Shown here one piece after another: positions 50,204 through 61,369 of a DNA stretch of 64,000 nucleotides. Both the position numbers and the translations under genes were made by a program. Within the stretch, counting starts at the first letter, position 1. Each line of letters starts with the position of its first letter. The notes beneath the pieces were generated by a model that ran no database searches, was not told the DNA's origin, and was given only the letters and a program-made list of their open reading frames with translations. The DNA lies in contig WBMV01004156.1 of the NCBI GenBank assembly GCA_013396655.1, positions 186,001 to 250,000 of the forward strand. Reading direction: 5' to 3'. The DNA is from Campylorhamphus procurvoides. Lineage: Eukaryota; Chordata; Aves; Passeriformes; Dendrocolaptidae.

Positions 50204-50408
50204 GTGGAGCATGCACTGCTGTACACCTTCCTGGAGGCATCCTCTGACTGCAAGTTCAAGGAGCAGCTGCATTCCCTGAGAAGCCAGGGGACTGTCTTTA
50301 ACCAAGGACCCTATGGCCCACTTATGCTCCAATCATTCCCCTATGACGATGACTCTGAACTTCAGTGTGACGGCAATCGGAGCGGCCACTTGCAGAACGG
50401 TGAGATAG
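50204..50408 (+). CDS. BID: BID exon 3, helices 1-2 and caspase-8 loop
   Basis: Acceptor GTCTCTCCAG. It encodes residues 4-71: VEHALLYTFLEASSDCKFKE, then QLHSLRSQG, then a loop ending FPYDDDSELQCDGNRSGHLQ NGEI. BID is the BH3-only protein that death receptors activate. Caspase-8 cuts the loop, and the C-terminal part (tBID) moves to mitochondria to activate BAX/BAK. The cleavage site aligns with mammalian LQTD|G and reads LQCD59|G60 here. Two phase-1 donors compete, at 50400 (GTGAGA) and 50409 (GTACGT). I chose the second, but either keeps the frame. Confidence 0.9.
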
Positions 50409-51039
50409 GTACGTGTGCCCTTCTCCATCCTACATGACTCTGAACGTGGTGGTTTTTTTCCCCCCTTTCCTATCTTAGCTGTTGACTGTTGCAGAGGAGT
50501 AATGTTTTCTCCATTGAGAAACTTCACAGTATGGCCGTTGGTTGCCAGTTTAACACTTGGGATAGAAGAGCTAGTGCTTAGCACTTTATCTATTCACGAA
50601 TTTCTAGAGCACATGTAACCCTGGGGTTTTGTGTGCAGTACATGGGACAAGGGCACAAAGCTGGTACTGATGATAGCTGCCCTCAAGGAGTGTGAGGTTA
50701 AAGCAGTTAAGTTTGTCCTCGTGCTGTTCCTCGGGCAGTAAGAGTACTTGGGCTAGGATCGTGGAATGAGTTGTGTTCTGGTACTGGGTGAAACCCTTCC
50801 TGCTTTACCTCTGTGGTAGAAACTGTTCCTCAAAAAATTTCTGGCCCTCTTCCTGCTTCACTAGCCATCTGCAGAGTGGCTGTTGCCCCTTGCCCAGGGT
50901 GTGTCAGCTGGCACATTGACCTCAACCAAAGCAGAGTGAGGAGGAAGTGCTACAGTAAATAGCCTTCCCTCATACAGATTTGCATTGGTCTCATGCCAAA
51001 AGTGACTATGGGAAGCTCTGCCTAAAGGAGATCAGACAA

Positions 51040-51255
51040 GGTGTAATGGTTTTAAACTGAAGGAGGGCAGATTCCAGCTAGATGTAAGGAAGGTTTTTAC
51101 AATGAGGGTGGTGAAACATGGACTCAGGTTGTGCAGTGAGGTGGTGGATGCCCCACCCCTGGAAGCATTCAAGGTTGGCTGGGGCCTGCTCATTTCAGGG
51201 GGTTGGAACGAGATGGCGTTTCAGGTTCCCTTCCAACTCAAACTCTTCTATGAGA
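51040..51255 (+). mobile_element. CR1 LINE 3' end
   Basis: Contains TTTTTACAATGAGGGTGGTG, GAGGTGGTGGATGCCCCACC, CCTGGAAGCATTCAAGG and GGTTCCCTTCCAACTCAAAC, then CTTCTATGAGAT. This is the standard CR1 3' region on the plus strand, ending near a decayed ATTCTATGA octamer. Confidence 0.9.
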
Positions 51256-51311
51256 TGCTGTATTTGAGATGGTGCTTAAGAGACAAGTCATGACTACAGT
51301 CAAATAAATTC

Positions 51312-51350
51312 TAGAATCATTTAGGCTAGAAAAGACTTTTAAGGTCATGC
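51312..51350 (-). mobile_element. Short CR1 3' terminus, inverted
   Basis: AGAATCATTTAGGCTAGAAA followed by AGACTTTTAAGGTCAT is the reverse complement of a CR1 3' terminus, only 57 bases from the opposing CR1 at 51255. Confidence 0.65.
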
Positions 51351-51665
51351 ACAGTTTCTCAATTCCCCTCTCTGGGCAGGATGTTGGCTGTAGCTGTCCT
51401 GTCCAAATTTTGGCTGGAGGTGTTCTAACATCCCCTGTAGTGATTTTTTGGGCTGGGTGAGGCTGCACTTTAAACTACAGCCAAAAACCTGTTTGTGCAA
51501 TGTCTCTGGTAAGCAACTTGGGTTCACGTTAAAGGAGTTGTGCTTAGAGCTGTCATGAATACACTGTGATTGGGGTGAGGAGGTGTTTGTTCATGGGGTC
51601 AGTTTACCTGCCCTGAACCTGGTCTGGCTTCAGGCTGTGAACTAAATGCTGCTCTGTGTTGGCAG

Positions 51666-51811
51666 GGTTTGGCGCTCCGGTAAATGAAGATGTTATCCGG
51701 CTGATTGCTGCCCACCTCGCTGAGATTGGAGACAGGCTTGATAGAGATGTCCAGACAAGAGTAGTAAATGATCTAGCACAGCACTTTCTGAATGAGAATC
51801 TCTCTAGAGAG
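51666..51811 (+). CDS. BID: BID exon 4, BH3 domain
   Basis: 146-nt exon, acceptor TGTTGGCAG, donor GAG|GTGAGT. It encodes residues 72-120. The BH3 core is VIRLIAAHLAEIGDRLDRDV, residues 81-100, with the invariant L89 and G93-D94. This helix inserts into the groove of BAX, BAK and BCL2-like proteins and is exposed after caspase-8 cleavage. After it comes QTRVVNDLAQHFLNENLSRE, helix 4 of the BID fold. It joins in phase 0 to 53280. Confidence 0.95.
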
Positions 51812-53279
51812 GTGAGTGAAAAGCAACCTGACTAGCAGTTCCCCTTTTAAATGTTGTGCATCCTTGCTGCTGTGACTTTGAAAACAGCAAGCTTGCATCT
51901 TCGATATCTTTGCTAGTTGGCTGATTTAATTATTGCCATCTTAAAATTAAATCCAAATACTTGCCTTTGGAGGTTTATTAGAGGTAATTCTGTAGCTTGT
52001 GGCAGAAGTTACTGTGTAAATTTGGTTCCTTGGCTCATCTCCTTTCTGCAGATGGAGTAATTACAGTTGTGGGTAGTTGTGGAAATGGACTGCCTTTCAG
52101 AGGCATTTTGTCCTTGTTTTTGTTGCCCAGTGACTTATCTTTGAAAATTAAATGTCTGGTTAAGGTATTTGTCCTTAAGGTTTTTGAACTCTGGTCCCAA
52201 GTCCTGTATGTCTGCTGATCATCATGTGGGTAAAACTGGAGCAGGTTAGTGCTGGAAGCTTGACTTGTGCTTGTTACTGAACACTGAAGGGACAGCAAGT
52301 CATGAGACTGTTTTTTAGTTCCATAACTGTGTTCATAGGCTCAGTGTTGGGAGTAGCAGTGAGTTATGGCCTCTCTAGGTGGCCTCTTCCTCTTTGATGC
52401 TTTGCAAGGGAAGTAGAGTTTGAGGTCTCTTGTGTTAAAAATGAAAAAGAAGGATGTCTAAGGATCCATATCTGGATCAAGGGCCGCAGTTTGCTTCCAC
52501 AGAGCCTTCTTGGCGTCTTCGAGGTAACTGTGGCTTTCTGGCTTTTTTGGCTTTCTCTGTCTGTGATGAAATTTTCTATATGCTACAAGGTAGTGCTGTC
52601 ATTGAATTCAGGGCCCATCTTCTTGCCAGAAAGGCAGGATTTAATGACTTTCACAAATCCTTTTGTTTGTTTGGGGATTTTTGTAGTGTGGGTTTTTTCT
52701 GCTAGGGTTTATCACCTACATGGATTCCAGCAAAGTCTGACCATTCCTCACTCCTGATGTCTTGCCCTCCACCCAGTGAAGCTTCAGACCTTCAAATTTA
52801 TTGTCTAACCTTTTAGTCTTTGATAGAACTGAGATACAAACCTAATTTCTGACCTTGCTTTTTTGCATTAGTAATATAGTTTACTGTGTGCATATTTTCT
52901 GTCTTGCGAAAATCGATCTTCCACTGATCTTGGGAGGAAGGCTTGGACACCTTTTCTAGCTCTTCTTATGTGAGGCTTTTCTGTGAAACTTCCTCTGCCT
53001 TCTTCCAGTCCCCACCTAAGCTTGTACCCCACATCTACCTTGTGGTGGTGTGTTGTGTCCCTTTCCTTCTGTCTTGGGTGAGCAGCTGAGCTCAGAGTTA
53101 GTGATCCTTACTTCGTTCAGGGTGCACGACAGGTAGGCTGCCATGCCTGGGAGGAAGGGGAGGGACATCCTGTGGATGTCAAAACAAGCACATCAGTTCC
53201 TAGCAGTCCTGGCAGCCTGTGCTGAGACCCCTTTCTCCCCCAGCCGTTACAGTGAGACCCCTCTCTTCCTTCCATACAG
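51812..53279 (+). other. BID: BID intron 4
   Basis: 1.47-kb intron from GTGAGT to CTTCCATACAG. No repeat recognised. Confidence 0.85.
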
Positions 53280-53483
53280 GAGATAATGCGGCAGATGTCA
53301 AGAGTAGTGAGAGAGCTTGCACAAGCCGCCCCCTCAGACATGGAACAGGAGAAGGTCATGTTGGTGCTAACAATGATCTTGGTTAAGAAAATTGGGAATA
53401 CAGTGCCCTCCCTTCTACAGCGTGTCTGGAACACTGCTGTGAACTTCATCAACCAGCAGTTCCACGACTACATTGTCGAAATG
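53280..53483 (+). CDS. BID: BID exon 5, helices 5-8
   Basis: 204-nt exon (68 codons, residues 121-188), acceptor TTCCATACAG, donor AATG|GTGAGT. It reads EIMRQMSRVVRELAQAAPSD, then MEQEKVMLVLTMILVKKI, then GNTVPSLLQRVWNTAVNFIN and QQFHDYIVEM. The hydrophobic helix MEQEKVMLVLTMILVKKI corresponds to the central membrane-active helix 6 of BID. Residues after this point align with the human ending YVRSLARNGMD, so only a few codons remain. Reading through the donor would add five residues (VSALK) and a stop at 53499-53501. Confidence 0.95.
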
Positions 53484-54669
53484 GTGAGTGCTCTCAAATA
53501 GCTCGGTGTGAGTCACAGCCGGCCTCTTAGCTGGGACCTGGCTGTCCTGGGTTGTTCCCAGAGGGGTGGCCTAGCTCTGAAGTGCTGCTTTCTCTGTAGT
53601 GCTCTGGAGGTTGGGCCAGAAGGGAGCATCAGTCTCTGGAGATTAGTGTGCCTCAGGGAGTGTCACAGTGCTGCTTGCACCCCTCCCCAGCACCCAGTGA
53701 ACACTGCACTGTGACTGCTCCTCTCCTGCCTGCAGTCTCTTCAGGGAGCTGTGCCAGGAAGGCACAGTAAGGTTAATCATGGCCTCAGGGAAGAAAAGCC
53801 TGACCTGAGCTATGACGTCTGTATTTCCTGAGCATCTTGATCCTGAGGTGTCTGCTCTCATCTTTCTTGGCTCCCCAGAGCTTGGCAGAACTGGAAGGGG
53901 AAAGGAATTGCCCCTGAAAAACAACCCTAGCAGAAGAACAATGAGAAATGGCCAAAGCCATCCTTGTTCTCTGTTGGAGCTTCAGCATAGGTGGGGAGAC
54001 TATGCAGCTCCTGGGCAAGCCAGGGTAGAGGCTGAAGTTTCAGTAACTAACCCGTCTGGGAAGGGGTGAGGACACACACGTGTACTTGAGAATGGGATTT
54101 GGGAGTGGTCAGGCCTGTGACCCTGCCCCTCTGTGATGCAGTGGGGACGCAGCTAAGGGGTCCTGCAGGTCTGTGGGAGCCCCTGCACTGCAGCCTTCCC
54201 ACGGACAGCACTGGCAGCACCCTGTGGAGGGGCCTGGCTCACCCTGTGTCCCGGGACTCGGCGTGGCCTCACACAGCACCCTGTCCCCTGCCCGGCAGCA
54301 AGGCACGGTGCTGCTGTGCAGGGTCACTTGGCACTGCCCTTCCCTGCACTCAGTTTAGCTCCAGGGGGCCGGGTTACCCCAGAAACGGGTCACTGGTGTG
54401 GGACAGGCCCTTCCTGCTGCCCCAGCGGGCCCTTAGTGCCGGGGGTGGCACTAGGAGCGGGCTGGAGCTGTGCCCCTGGAGCTGTCCCTCTGCTCCCCTG
54501 AGCTCCTCCCTGCCCTGGCACAGAACGCCGCCGCGGAGCACGGCAGGTGGCAGTGTTGGGGCGCGGGTGGGGACAGCGGGGACGCGCAGAGGTCCCCGGG
54601 AGCTGCCAGGCTCCGGGGCTTGGGGCGGCTCTGCTGCTGTTAATGCCTGCTCCGTTCCTCTCCCTCCAG
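53484..54669 (+). other. BID: BID last intron
   Basis: 1.19 kb from GTGAGT to CTCTCCCTCCAG if the terminal exon is at 54670. Its second half (54100-54700) is G+C- and CpG-rich. The long open frame there lacks any known protein. Confidence 0.55.
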
Positions 54670-54681
54670 CTCGGGGAATGA
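54670..54681 (+). CDS. BID: BID terminal exon, coding part (LGE-stop), inferred
   Basis: An excellent acceptor (CTCCGTTCCTCTCCCTCCAG) in phase 0 is followed by CTC GGG GAA TGA, ending the protein as ...YIVEMLGE (191 aa, close to the roughly 190-195 aa usual for BID). Human BID likewise has only a few residues past this junction. Alternative acceptors at 53736 (31 more residues) and 56323 are possible, so the exact C-terminus is not certain. Confidence 0.5.
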   Translation, partial: LGE

Positions 54682-55510
54682 GCTCTCCCGCTCTCCGTGT
54701 GGAGCTTGTGGACTGCCGAAGACTTTTCCCGGTGTTTGAAGATCATGTTTTATTTGCTTTTAACTTCTGAGATACTGTGAAAGCGTCTCAGTATCTCCCA
54801 CAGGTGTGAAAGGGGTGGCGGAGCTTCATAGATATGCTTTTGTAGACTAGCACAGCAGTAACGGTAGCGTGAGGTGCCTGCCAGCTCTGCCAGTACCTGT
54901 AGGGAGATGTGCTTGCCCTGGCTCAATTTAGAATGTTTTTTCCAGTTTTTTCTTAGCAGTAGCAGACTTTGTGCAGACTCTGCCTTGCACCTCCAGAGGC
55001 CCAGTGGGGGCAGGGCCTGCACTCTCTAATCAGTTGTAGCATTTTGCTTTAGTTATTTGCTTCCCTGCCCTGCTCTTGCAGCTGAGCCATGCTGAGTGTT
55101 GTTCCCAGGAAGGCCTCAGGCTGTGAAATGGGTGGTTGATCAGCACAGATCATGGAGGGGGTGGGTGGGAATCAGGTCTGTCTTGATGGGGAGCTGGCAG
55201 CAAGAAGGAACAGAGCTGTACACCTCTGTTTGCTTGAAAAATGAAACTGATGGAAAAACTGCAAAGAGAAAGGCAGGGGTAGGCAAAGGACGAGGTTTTT
55301 TGGAAATGCAACCTGGATATACTTGAGAAAAAGGAGCATGTCCTGTAAATCACATCTCAGGTTCAACAAACTTGGACTCAGGTTGTTTGACATCTATAAT
55401 CACACAAGGTGGCAAATGTGTCACCTGTGATCCAGCTGCCTCAGGAGTTTTGCAAGTATGTAAATATTTTGTGGCCTTTCTTAACTAAAATAAAAAACGT
55501 CATTTCTTAT
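54682..55510 (+). other. BID: BID 3'UTR (inferred)
   Basis: Follows the inferred stop and ends at AATAAA 55489-55494 in an AT-rich context (TAAATATTTTGTGGCC before it). A further AATAAA at 56221-56226 could serve a longer transcript. Confidence 0.45.
55489..55494 (+). promoter_or_regulatory. Poly(A) signal, likely BID
   Basis: AATAAA followed by T-rich sequence, about 810 bases after the inferred BID stop. Confidence 0.5.
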
Positions 55511-58500
55511 GGCACTACAGCTTGTAAGAATTTTGATTTCCACCTGGATTTTTTGGTGTTGTCAACTTTGTATGCAAGTAACTCATGGCATTCCTCTAAT
55601 TTACCAAGCTTTAGGATGCAGCTGGCAGCAGTAGGAAGACTCTGGCCTGGTCCTTGTGCCTTGCATAAGCAAATTTTCTGTACGTAAAAGCATCTTTTGG
55701 TGCCTGCACTAAAACAGGGGGAGAAGGGGGAAGCACAGAAGTAGTCTACACATTGTTTTTGAAAACTGTACCATTTATTAAAGTGCAACCTGGGGGCATG
55801 GTCTTACAGCAGTGTCCCATTAGCAGAGGGAGAAAATGTACATACCCCTTCACTTCAACTGGCTATAGAACAATGAAGCTGGGAAGAACTTTCTTTTAAA
55901 GGTGGAAACACTTTTATTAACCAAATGGCACAAGAAGCTTTAGACATTTGTCCCCCAGAGGGCTGCACTTGCATATTAGAAGGAACAGTATGACGAGTTC
56001 CTGGGATAATGGGTGACTTGAGGACCAGTCAGGGTCTCTTCCCCCAGGCAGGCCTCTTGACAACAGAATCCGAAATCCCTGCGAGTCGGTCACTATTTGC
56101 TTACACCCAGCAGAAGCCTAGTAGAAGGTATCCCCTAACATGCAGCTTTAGTCAGTCCCATTATTAGTCTTTGCTACTTTGCATTCTTTTGGACTGAGTG
56201 GGCTTTTAGGTTTACACTTGAATAAAAGTTTACACTGCAAGTTAAAAATGGGTGTAGCAGTAAGATGCATCCTCTGCAGCTTGTTCTGTCCACATTGATA
56301 GTGTTCCTTCCCTCCCCTGCAGATACTGCAGGGAGATCAAAAGCAGCTTCCACTGGAAGCCAACAGGAGCTCCCCCACTTCTACAGCATGACCATAGACC
56401 TCTGGCTCAGAGGAAGCAAGTCACCTACCCAAGAGACCAAGAGAGGGTCAGCTCTAAGTAGGAAAAAGTGATAAAAGTTATTAACCTAAGGAGGTGGATC
56501 TGAACAACATTGTGTTGTGGTTCCCCTGGCCTAAACACTGCAGCTGACCCTTCTGAGCTGGCGTCATTCCCCAGCCAAGTACTGGTTAGGAGAGGTCACT
56601 CTGTCAGACTCAAACTGAGTACCATTGCCTGGAGCTGCCCCGCAGTCCCTGCTCCTCTGGGCCTGAGCGCTCATTTACTGGGGTCAAGTAGTGGTGGCTT
56701 ACATTTTATAAGCACCCCTCACCCCCCTTTTCTGTTATGGCAAGGCAGAGCTTGCACTTTGAAGCACAGCAAGCTTACATACATGGAGACAAAGCAATAC
56801 TGCTCTTGTAACCTTCCTAGTGCTGGAATTAAGCAGACCAAGCCAAATTAAAGTCCTGCACAGCTTCTCTCCTCACTACTTACAGGAGCTATTGTGCCTC
56901 ACCTCCCCAGCACGAGCAGACAAACAGAGCCTAGAATAAGTCATTCTGCTGAAGCCCCTCAGGCGTTGCAGCTGGGCTGGCTGTGTTCACCTCTCCACCC
57001 CATGCCCCCACTATTTCACAGCAAAAGAACCTGGTAATTGCACTCTCAAATCCTGTAACATGAGCTTGCTCTGACTTAGTGTCTCACTCACTATGCTGCC
57101 AGAAGCTCTTCTAGTTTTTCTGCCAAAAGAGCAAGATCTACCTTCCTAGGGTTTTGCTAGTACTGCCATACCACTGAAGCTGGAATTAAATGCAAGGAAG
57201 GTTTATAACCTCAAATTATTTTATCTACTACAGTCATTAAAATGAAAAAAAACTTTAAAACCTTGCTTGTTTAGCACTAATTAATTTTTCATTTGTGACC
57301 ATTAGAAAGCACTGATCAGTTTAAAAATCCAGTCCAGTGCGTTGGGCTGGCTGTGATCAGTGCTGAGTGGAAAGGAAGGAAGTGGGATTCTGGCAGCAGA
57401 GCTTGTCCTGTGTAAGAGCACTCGGCCCCACAGCTTCCACCTGGCCCTTGAGCTGCAGGTGCCTGAGTGCAGCTTCCAGCCAGGCTGAGCAGCAAACCCT
57501 CACAGACACCAAGGATGGATTCCTGTACTGCTGACTTGCTCTCCAGAAGTCAAGTTAGGAAAGAGACAACTGCAAACACCACCACAACAGGCACTTCACC
57601 TTCAGCCAGAGTTTAAACTGCTGCCCAAAACCAGGTGCAACGCTGAACAGAGACCACAATCCTGCTGCATTGTCCGTTTGGACTGGTGAGTACCTGGAGC
57701 AGCTGCTCAAAAAATTCACATCTGAATGGACAGAATGCTGCAGAAGTGCTGCTTTCTTGCCTCTAGCTTTTTTTGAGCCAGTGCTAGTATTTTAGATTTT
57801 AAGTTAAAAGTTAATAAGCTTTTAAGTTATTTTCCTTAGTTTTCAGCAGCCAAATTACCATCCTGAGAATCCCTACTCAGCATCCACCCAGCCTCACAAA
57901 ACCCAAAACCTTAAGTTTTGAAGCCACCCCTCTGTCTGTGCACAGCAATATTCCTGTTTTGCCCAGCTGAGCAGCTCAGCACTGCCACGCCACCTACAGC
58001 CCCCCAGCCTGGACCTTGTGAAGTTCAGCAGGAGTCCACCAGGCACAGCAGGTGCAACACGCAGGGACGTGGCTCTGTGGCTGCACTTCGGGCTTTGGGC
58101 AACAGTGGGATCCTGGGTTTTGGCCTTTGCTCCCAGCCTCTTGTTCCTGCAGTGCCAGCTGAAGAAAGCCCTTGCCCAGCTCTCAGCCAAAATGCCCAGC
58201 TGAGCACAGCTTAGAGTTAAGCACAGCTGAAATTTAACTTGAACCTTATCCTGAAAGCCTTTCCCTTAGTGAGCATGCTCCCCACTGCAGTTCCCTAAGT
58301 ATTTACCACTGATTTGTAGATCTCGTCTTCTGTTTTAGCATCTCTGCTTTAGGGTGTGCTAAGGATAAAGTGAAGACAGAATGGGTCTAAGGTAGATACT
58401 TCGTTAAGGTACAGGCCACTCGAGGGCAGATATTGAGGCACTTTTGGGAAGGGGATAAGCAACACAAGTGGAAGTAATTCTGTATGCCCTTTTATAAGTA

Positions 58501-58981
58501 CATAGCTACTGCCTTCCCTCTGCCAGCTACAAGAGATCCACTAAAGAGAGGTTGCATCACACCTTTTGGGGGAGTTAGACCCTGCAGTTCAGGATTACTG
58601 TAATAGACTTGAGATAGGGGGGGAAAAAACCCCTTCCATTTTCTAATTGACACCTCTAACCAAGAGCCTGTTACTCAGGTCTGCCATCTGAGCTTACCTG
58701 CCCTGTGGTAATTTCCACAGGGCCTGTCCCAGCTCTGGCCACAGAACTCCAATCCAGCAGAATTCAAGACCACAACTGACCTTTTTAACTAATGGAGTGT
58801 TCCCAGAGGAAAGAGATTCACAATAAATGTTCTCAACACATGGGTGGGGGAGAAGGGGGTACAAATGCTCGCTGACTTGTCAAATCTAAAATGCCCTTAG
58901 AGGAAAACAATATTCTAAAGGAATGACCAAGCAACCAAAACATAAAGTGCAGCTGAAAACACAAAATGCTTAACACAGTCA

Positions 58982-58987
58982 TTTATT
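58982..58987 (-). promoter_or_regulatory. Poly(A) signal on minus strand, likely BCL2L13
   Basis: AATAAA on the minus strand, followed by a GT/T-rich stretch about 20-30 bases on. Confidence 0.5.
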
Positions 58988-61340
58988 TTCCTTACTACTG
59001 CTGCCATCTTCTCACTGATGTGTGAAAAAAGATGCTTATTTAATGCCCTGCTTGGCTCCTTGTACCAACAAATTAGGGACTTCTTCCCCAGCCAGCCTGG
59101 ATTTAATCTTGTCTTTACTCATCTCCCACACTACTACTGAAACAACCACATCCAGAGAGGAGTTTAAGTAACACCAGCCCTGCCTGCACTCGCTCTTGAT
59201 ACACGTTACCCAGAGTGTCCACAGAATCCACCTCTGCTTTAGAGTACCCCTCTGTGTGGTGACAGCTGGGGATGTCCCAAATGTAGGCTCAGTGTGGTCA
59301 GTAAGGACATGATGTAGGTCGGGTTCAGAACATCCCTTTTCCCCAGAGAACATGCCCAAGAGAAGAACCCAAAGCCATCAGCAAAGCACCAGGAGAGGGG
59401 CAGCCCTGCCCCAGCTGACCAGGCGGGAAAGCACAGCAATGAGACTACAAGGAAATGGCAAAAAAAGTCAATTCCACTTTCCAATATGATAAAGGGCTTT
59501 GTTCTTTTTTCTATTAAGGCCAACCTACTACGTTTTGTATACGGAAAAAGGGCAACCAGTGATCAACAGTAAAGTCCCGAACTCCAGAGCTCCCCAGTTC
59601 AGTCCACAGCAGCAGTACATACGTGACAACCCTTCCTCTTAATATTCAACTTCACACACACAGAGTTCAAAATCCAGTAAGTTTTCTAGAAAATCCATTC
59701 TCAGAAAAGCTTAAACAAAAATAATTCCTCAGAATCTGACACATTCTGACTAACTTCCCAGCATCCTGGGATAGGAAAATGCAGCAAAAATATCCTAAAA
59801 TAGAGAATATGCTAAAATCTCTTCATTCTGAGATCCCTTAAGAAACAGGCTCATCAGGAGCTATACCCTAGATAAGGTTATTTAGAAATAAAAGTACCTT
59901 GTCTTTGTGCTTTGCAAAAAGTAAGACTCCTATAAGCTCATGTTTCATTTTTTAATATTATCACGAGTTCCCTTTCACCTCCCCATATCTGCTCTGAGCC
60001 ACAGCACCAGCACCAACCTTGGGGACGCATCTGTCCTTCTGCCTGGAAAGCCCAGGGTCTTGCCCACAGCGCTGCAGCACGGACAGGCACAGACACACAA
60101 ACACGCTGACAGAGGAACGCTTGTGGCTGGGTCTGACTGACGAGTATGGCAATACTTAACACGTTTCTCTCCACACACAACCCAAGTGCTGTGAGTGCAG
60201 GAAGGGGGATTTCCATTTTGCCAAAGTGATTTCTCAGCATTTGTGATCCTGTAAGTTTAGCTCATTACAGATTCACAGCTGCAAAAGAGATCGCGCTGAG
60301 CAACGCTCGGGGTCAGGTCAGGAACAAGCAGATAGAGGAGATGTTTAATGCTCTTTTGCTCAGTTACCAGAATCCATTGCTTTATATATCTGGGATTCTG
60401 TCACAGGCAAGACCAAGTTAGGACTAAATACACTCTGTGCTTAACTTGGGAAAGACAATGCAGACTGCAGCGTGACAACGGACAGCAGAGCGTTTAACCG
60501 CTGAACATACGCCGGGTATCAGAGCACTGATCCAAATGGCACCGTGTCCAGCATGAATTTTGCACCTCTGGTAACTGAAGGGTCGCAGTAAAGTGGGCCA
60601 GCAGGAGGAAAGCAAATGGATTCTCAAACCAGCAAATAGCAGTGTCCCTCCCACCCTCCTGGGCAGCACCTCTATCCCAGGAACACCAGGATGCTCAGAG
60701 ATAATACAGCAATAGAGAGGCAGCATCTTCACAGGATGGGGCTCCAGTAAACGTTAGGGGCCAAAACCAGTGTGAGCCAAGAGGTAAAAAAAAGCACTGT
60801 CCCACCGGGGCTTAGGAGGAACCTGGAAGGTTATGAGGAGCAGTGCTGTACCTGAGAGGAAGCCGAGATAAAAGGGAGACCAGCCTCTCGCTACAGGACT
60901 CAGGTTGGCTAATGTTTGTTAGGAAGGGCTCTGGGGCACGACGGGAAGTGACAAGACAGCACAGCTGCAACAGCGGTCAGTCGGAGAAGCCAAACACTCC
61001 AGGGGTTGGCAGCAGCTGGCTCTCCCCCTCCCCTGGGGATTCTCTGTTCCAGTTCCTAGAGTATGAGCACCCCTTTCTTCAGCACCTGCACTTAAGTTCT
61101 TAAATTTGCAGAATGTTTTTTGTTGTTTTTTTTTTAAAAATACCCCAGTACTTTAATCACGAAAAACCAGACCCCGCCCCAATTCTACTAAAAACATGAT
61201 TGTCCGTAGCTGGAGGCTTATTGAACAACCTCACCCCATCACCCTTAAGTTACTCAAATGTCCAATTAAACAGCAGGCAGCTCAACCTTTAGGTAACACA
61301 ACTACAAAAAATTGGATCGTGCTCTCTTGTCTCTCCCCCC

Positions 61341-61357
61341 TCCTCCTCCTCCTCCTC
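61341..61357. repeat. (TCC)n microsatellite
   Basis: Five and two-thirds TCC units, 12 bases beyond the BCL2L13 stop, in its 3'UTR. Confidence 0.9.
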
Positions 61358-61369
61358 AAGAGAGCCGCG

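Larger units (their letters stand above)
50409..51665 (+). other. BID: BID intron 3 with CR1 fragments
   Basis: 1.26-kb intron from GTACGT to TTGGCAG. It contains a plus-strand CR1 3' end (51040-51255) and a short inverted CR1 piece (51312-51350). Confidence 0.8.
55700..61369 (-). other. BCL2L13: BCL2L13 3'UTR region (minus strand)
   Basis: Downstream of the BCL2L13 stop on the minus strand there is no further coding sequence. Minus-strand AATAAA signals (TTTATT on the plus strand) lie at 58982-58987, 55913-55918 and 55774-55779. The first, followed by a TTTTGTGTTTTC element, gives a 2.4-kb UTR. The last ones give about 5.6 kb. Which are used cannot be told. No repeats are recognised apart from (TCC)n at 61341-61357. 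Confidence 0.5.

Noticed and set aside
54099..54770. 223-codon open frame in the last BID intron
   Set aside because: It lies in a GC-rich block where stops are rare, shows no known protein, and overlaps the inferred BID acceptor.
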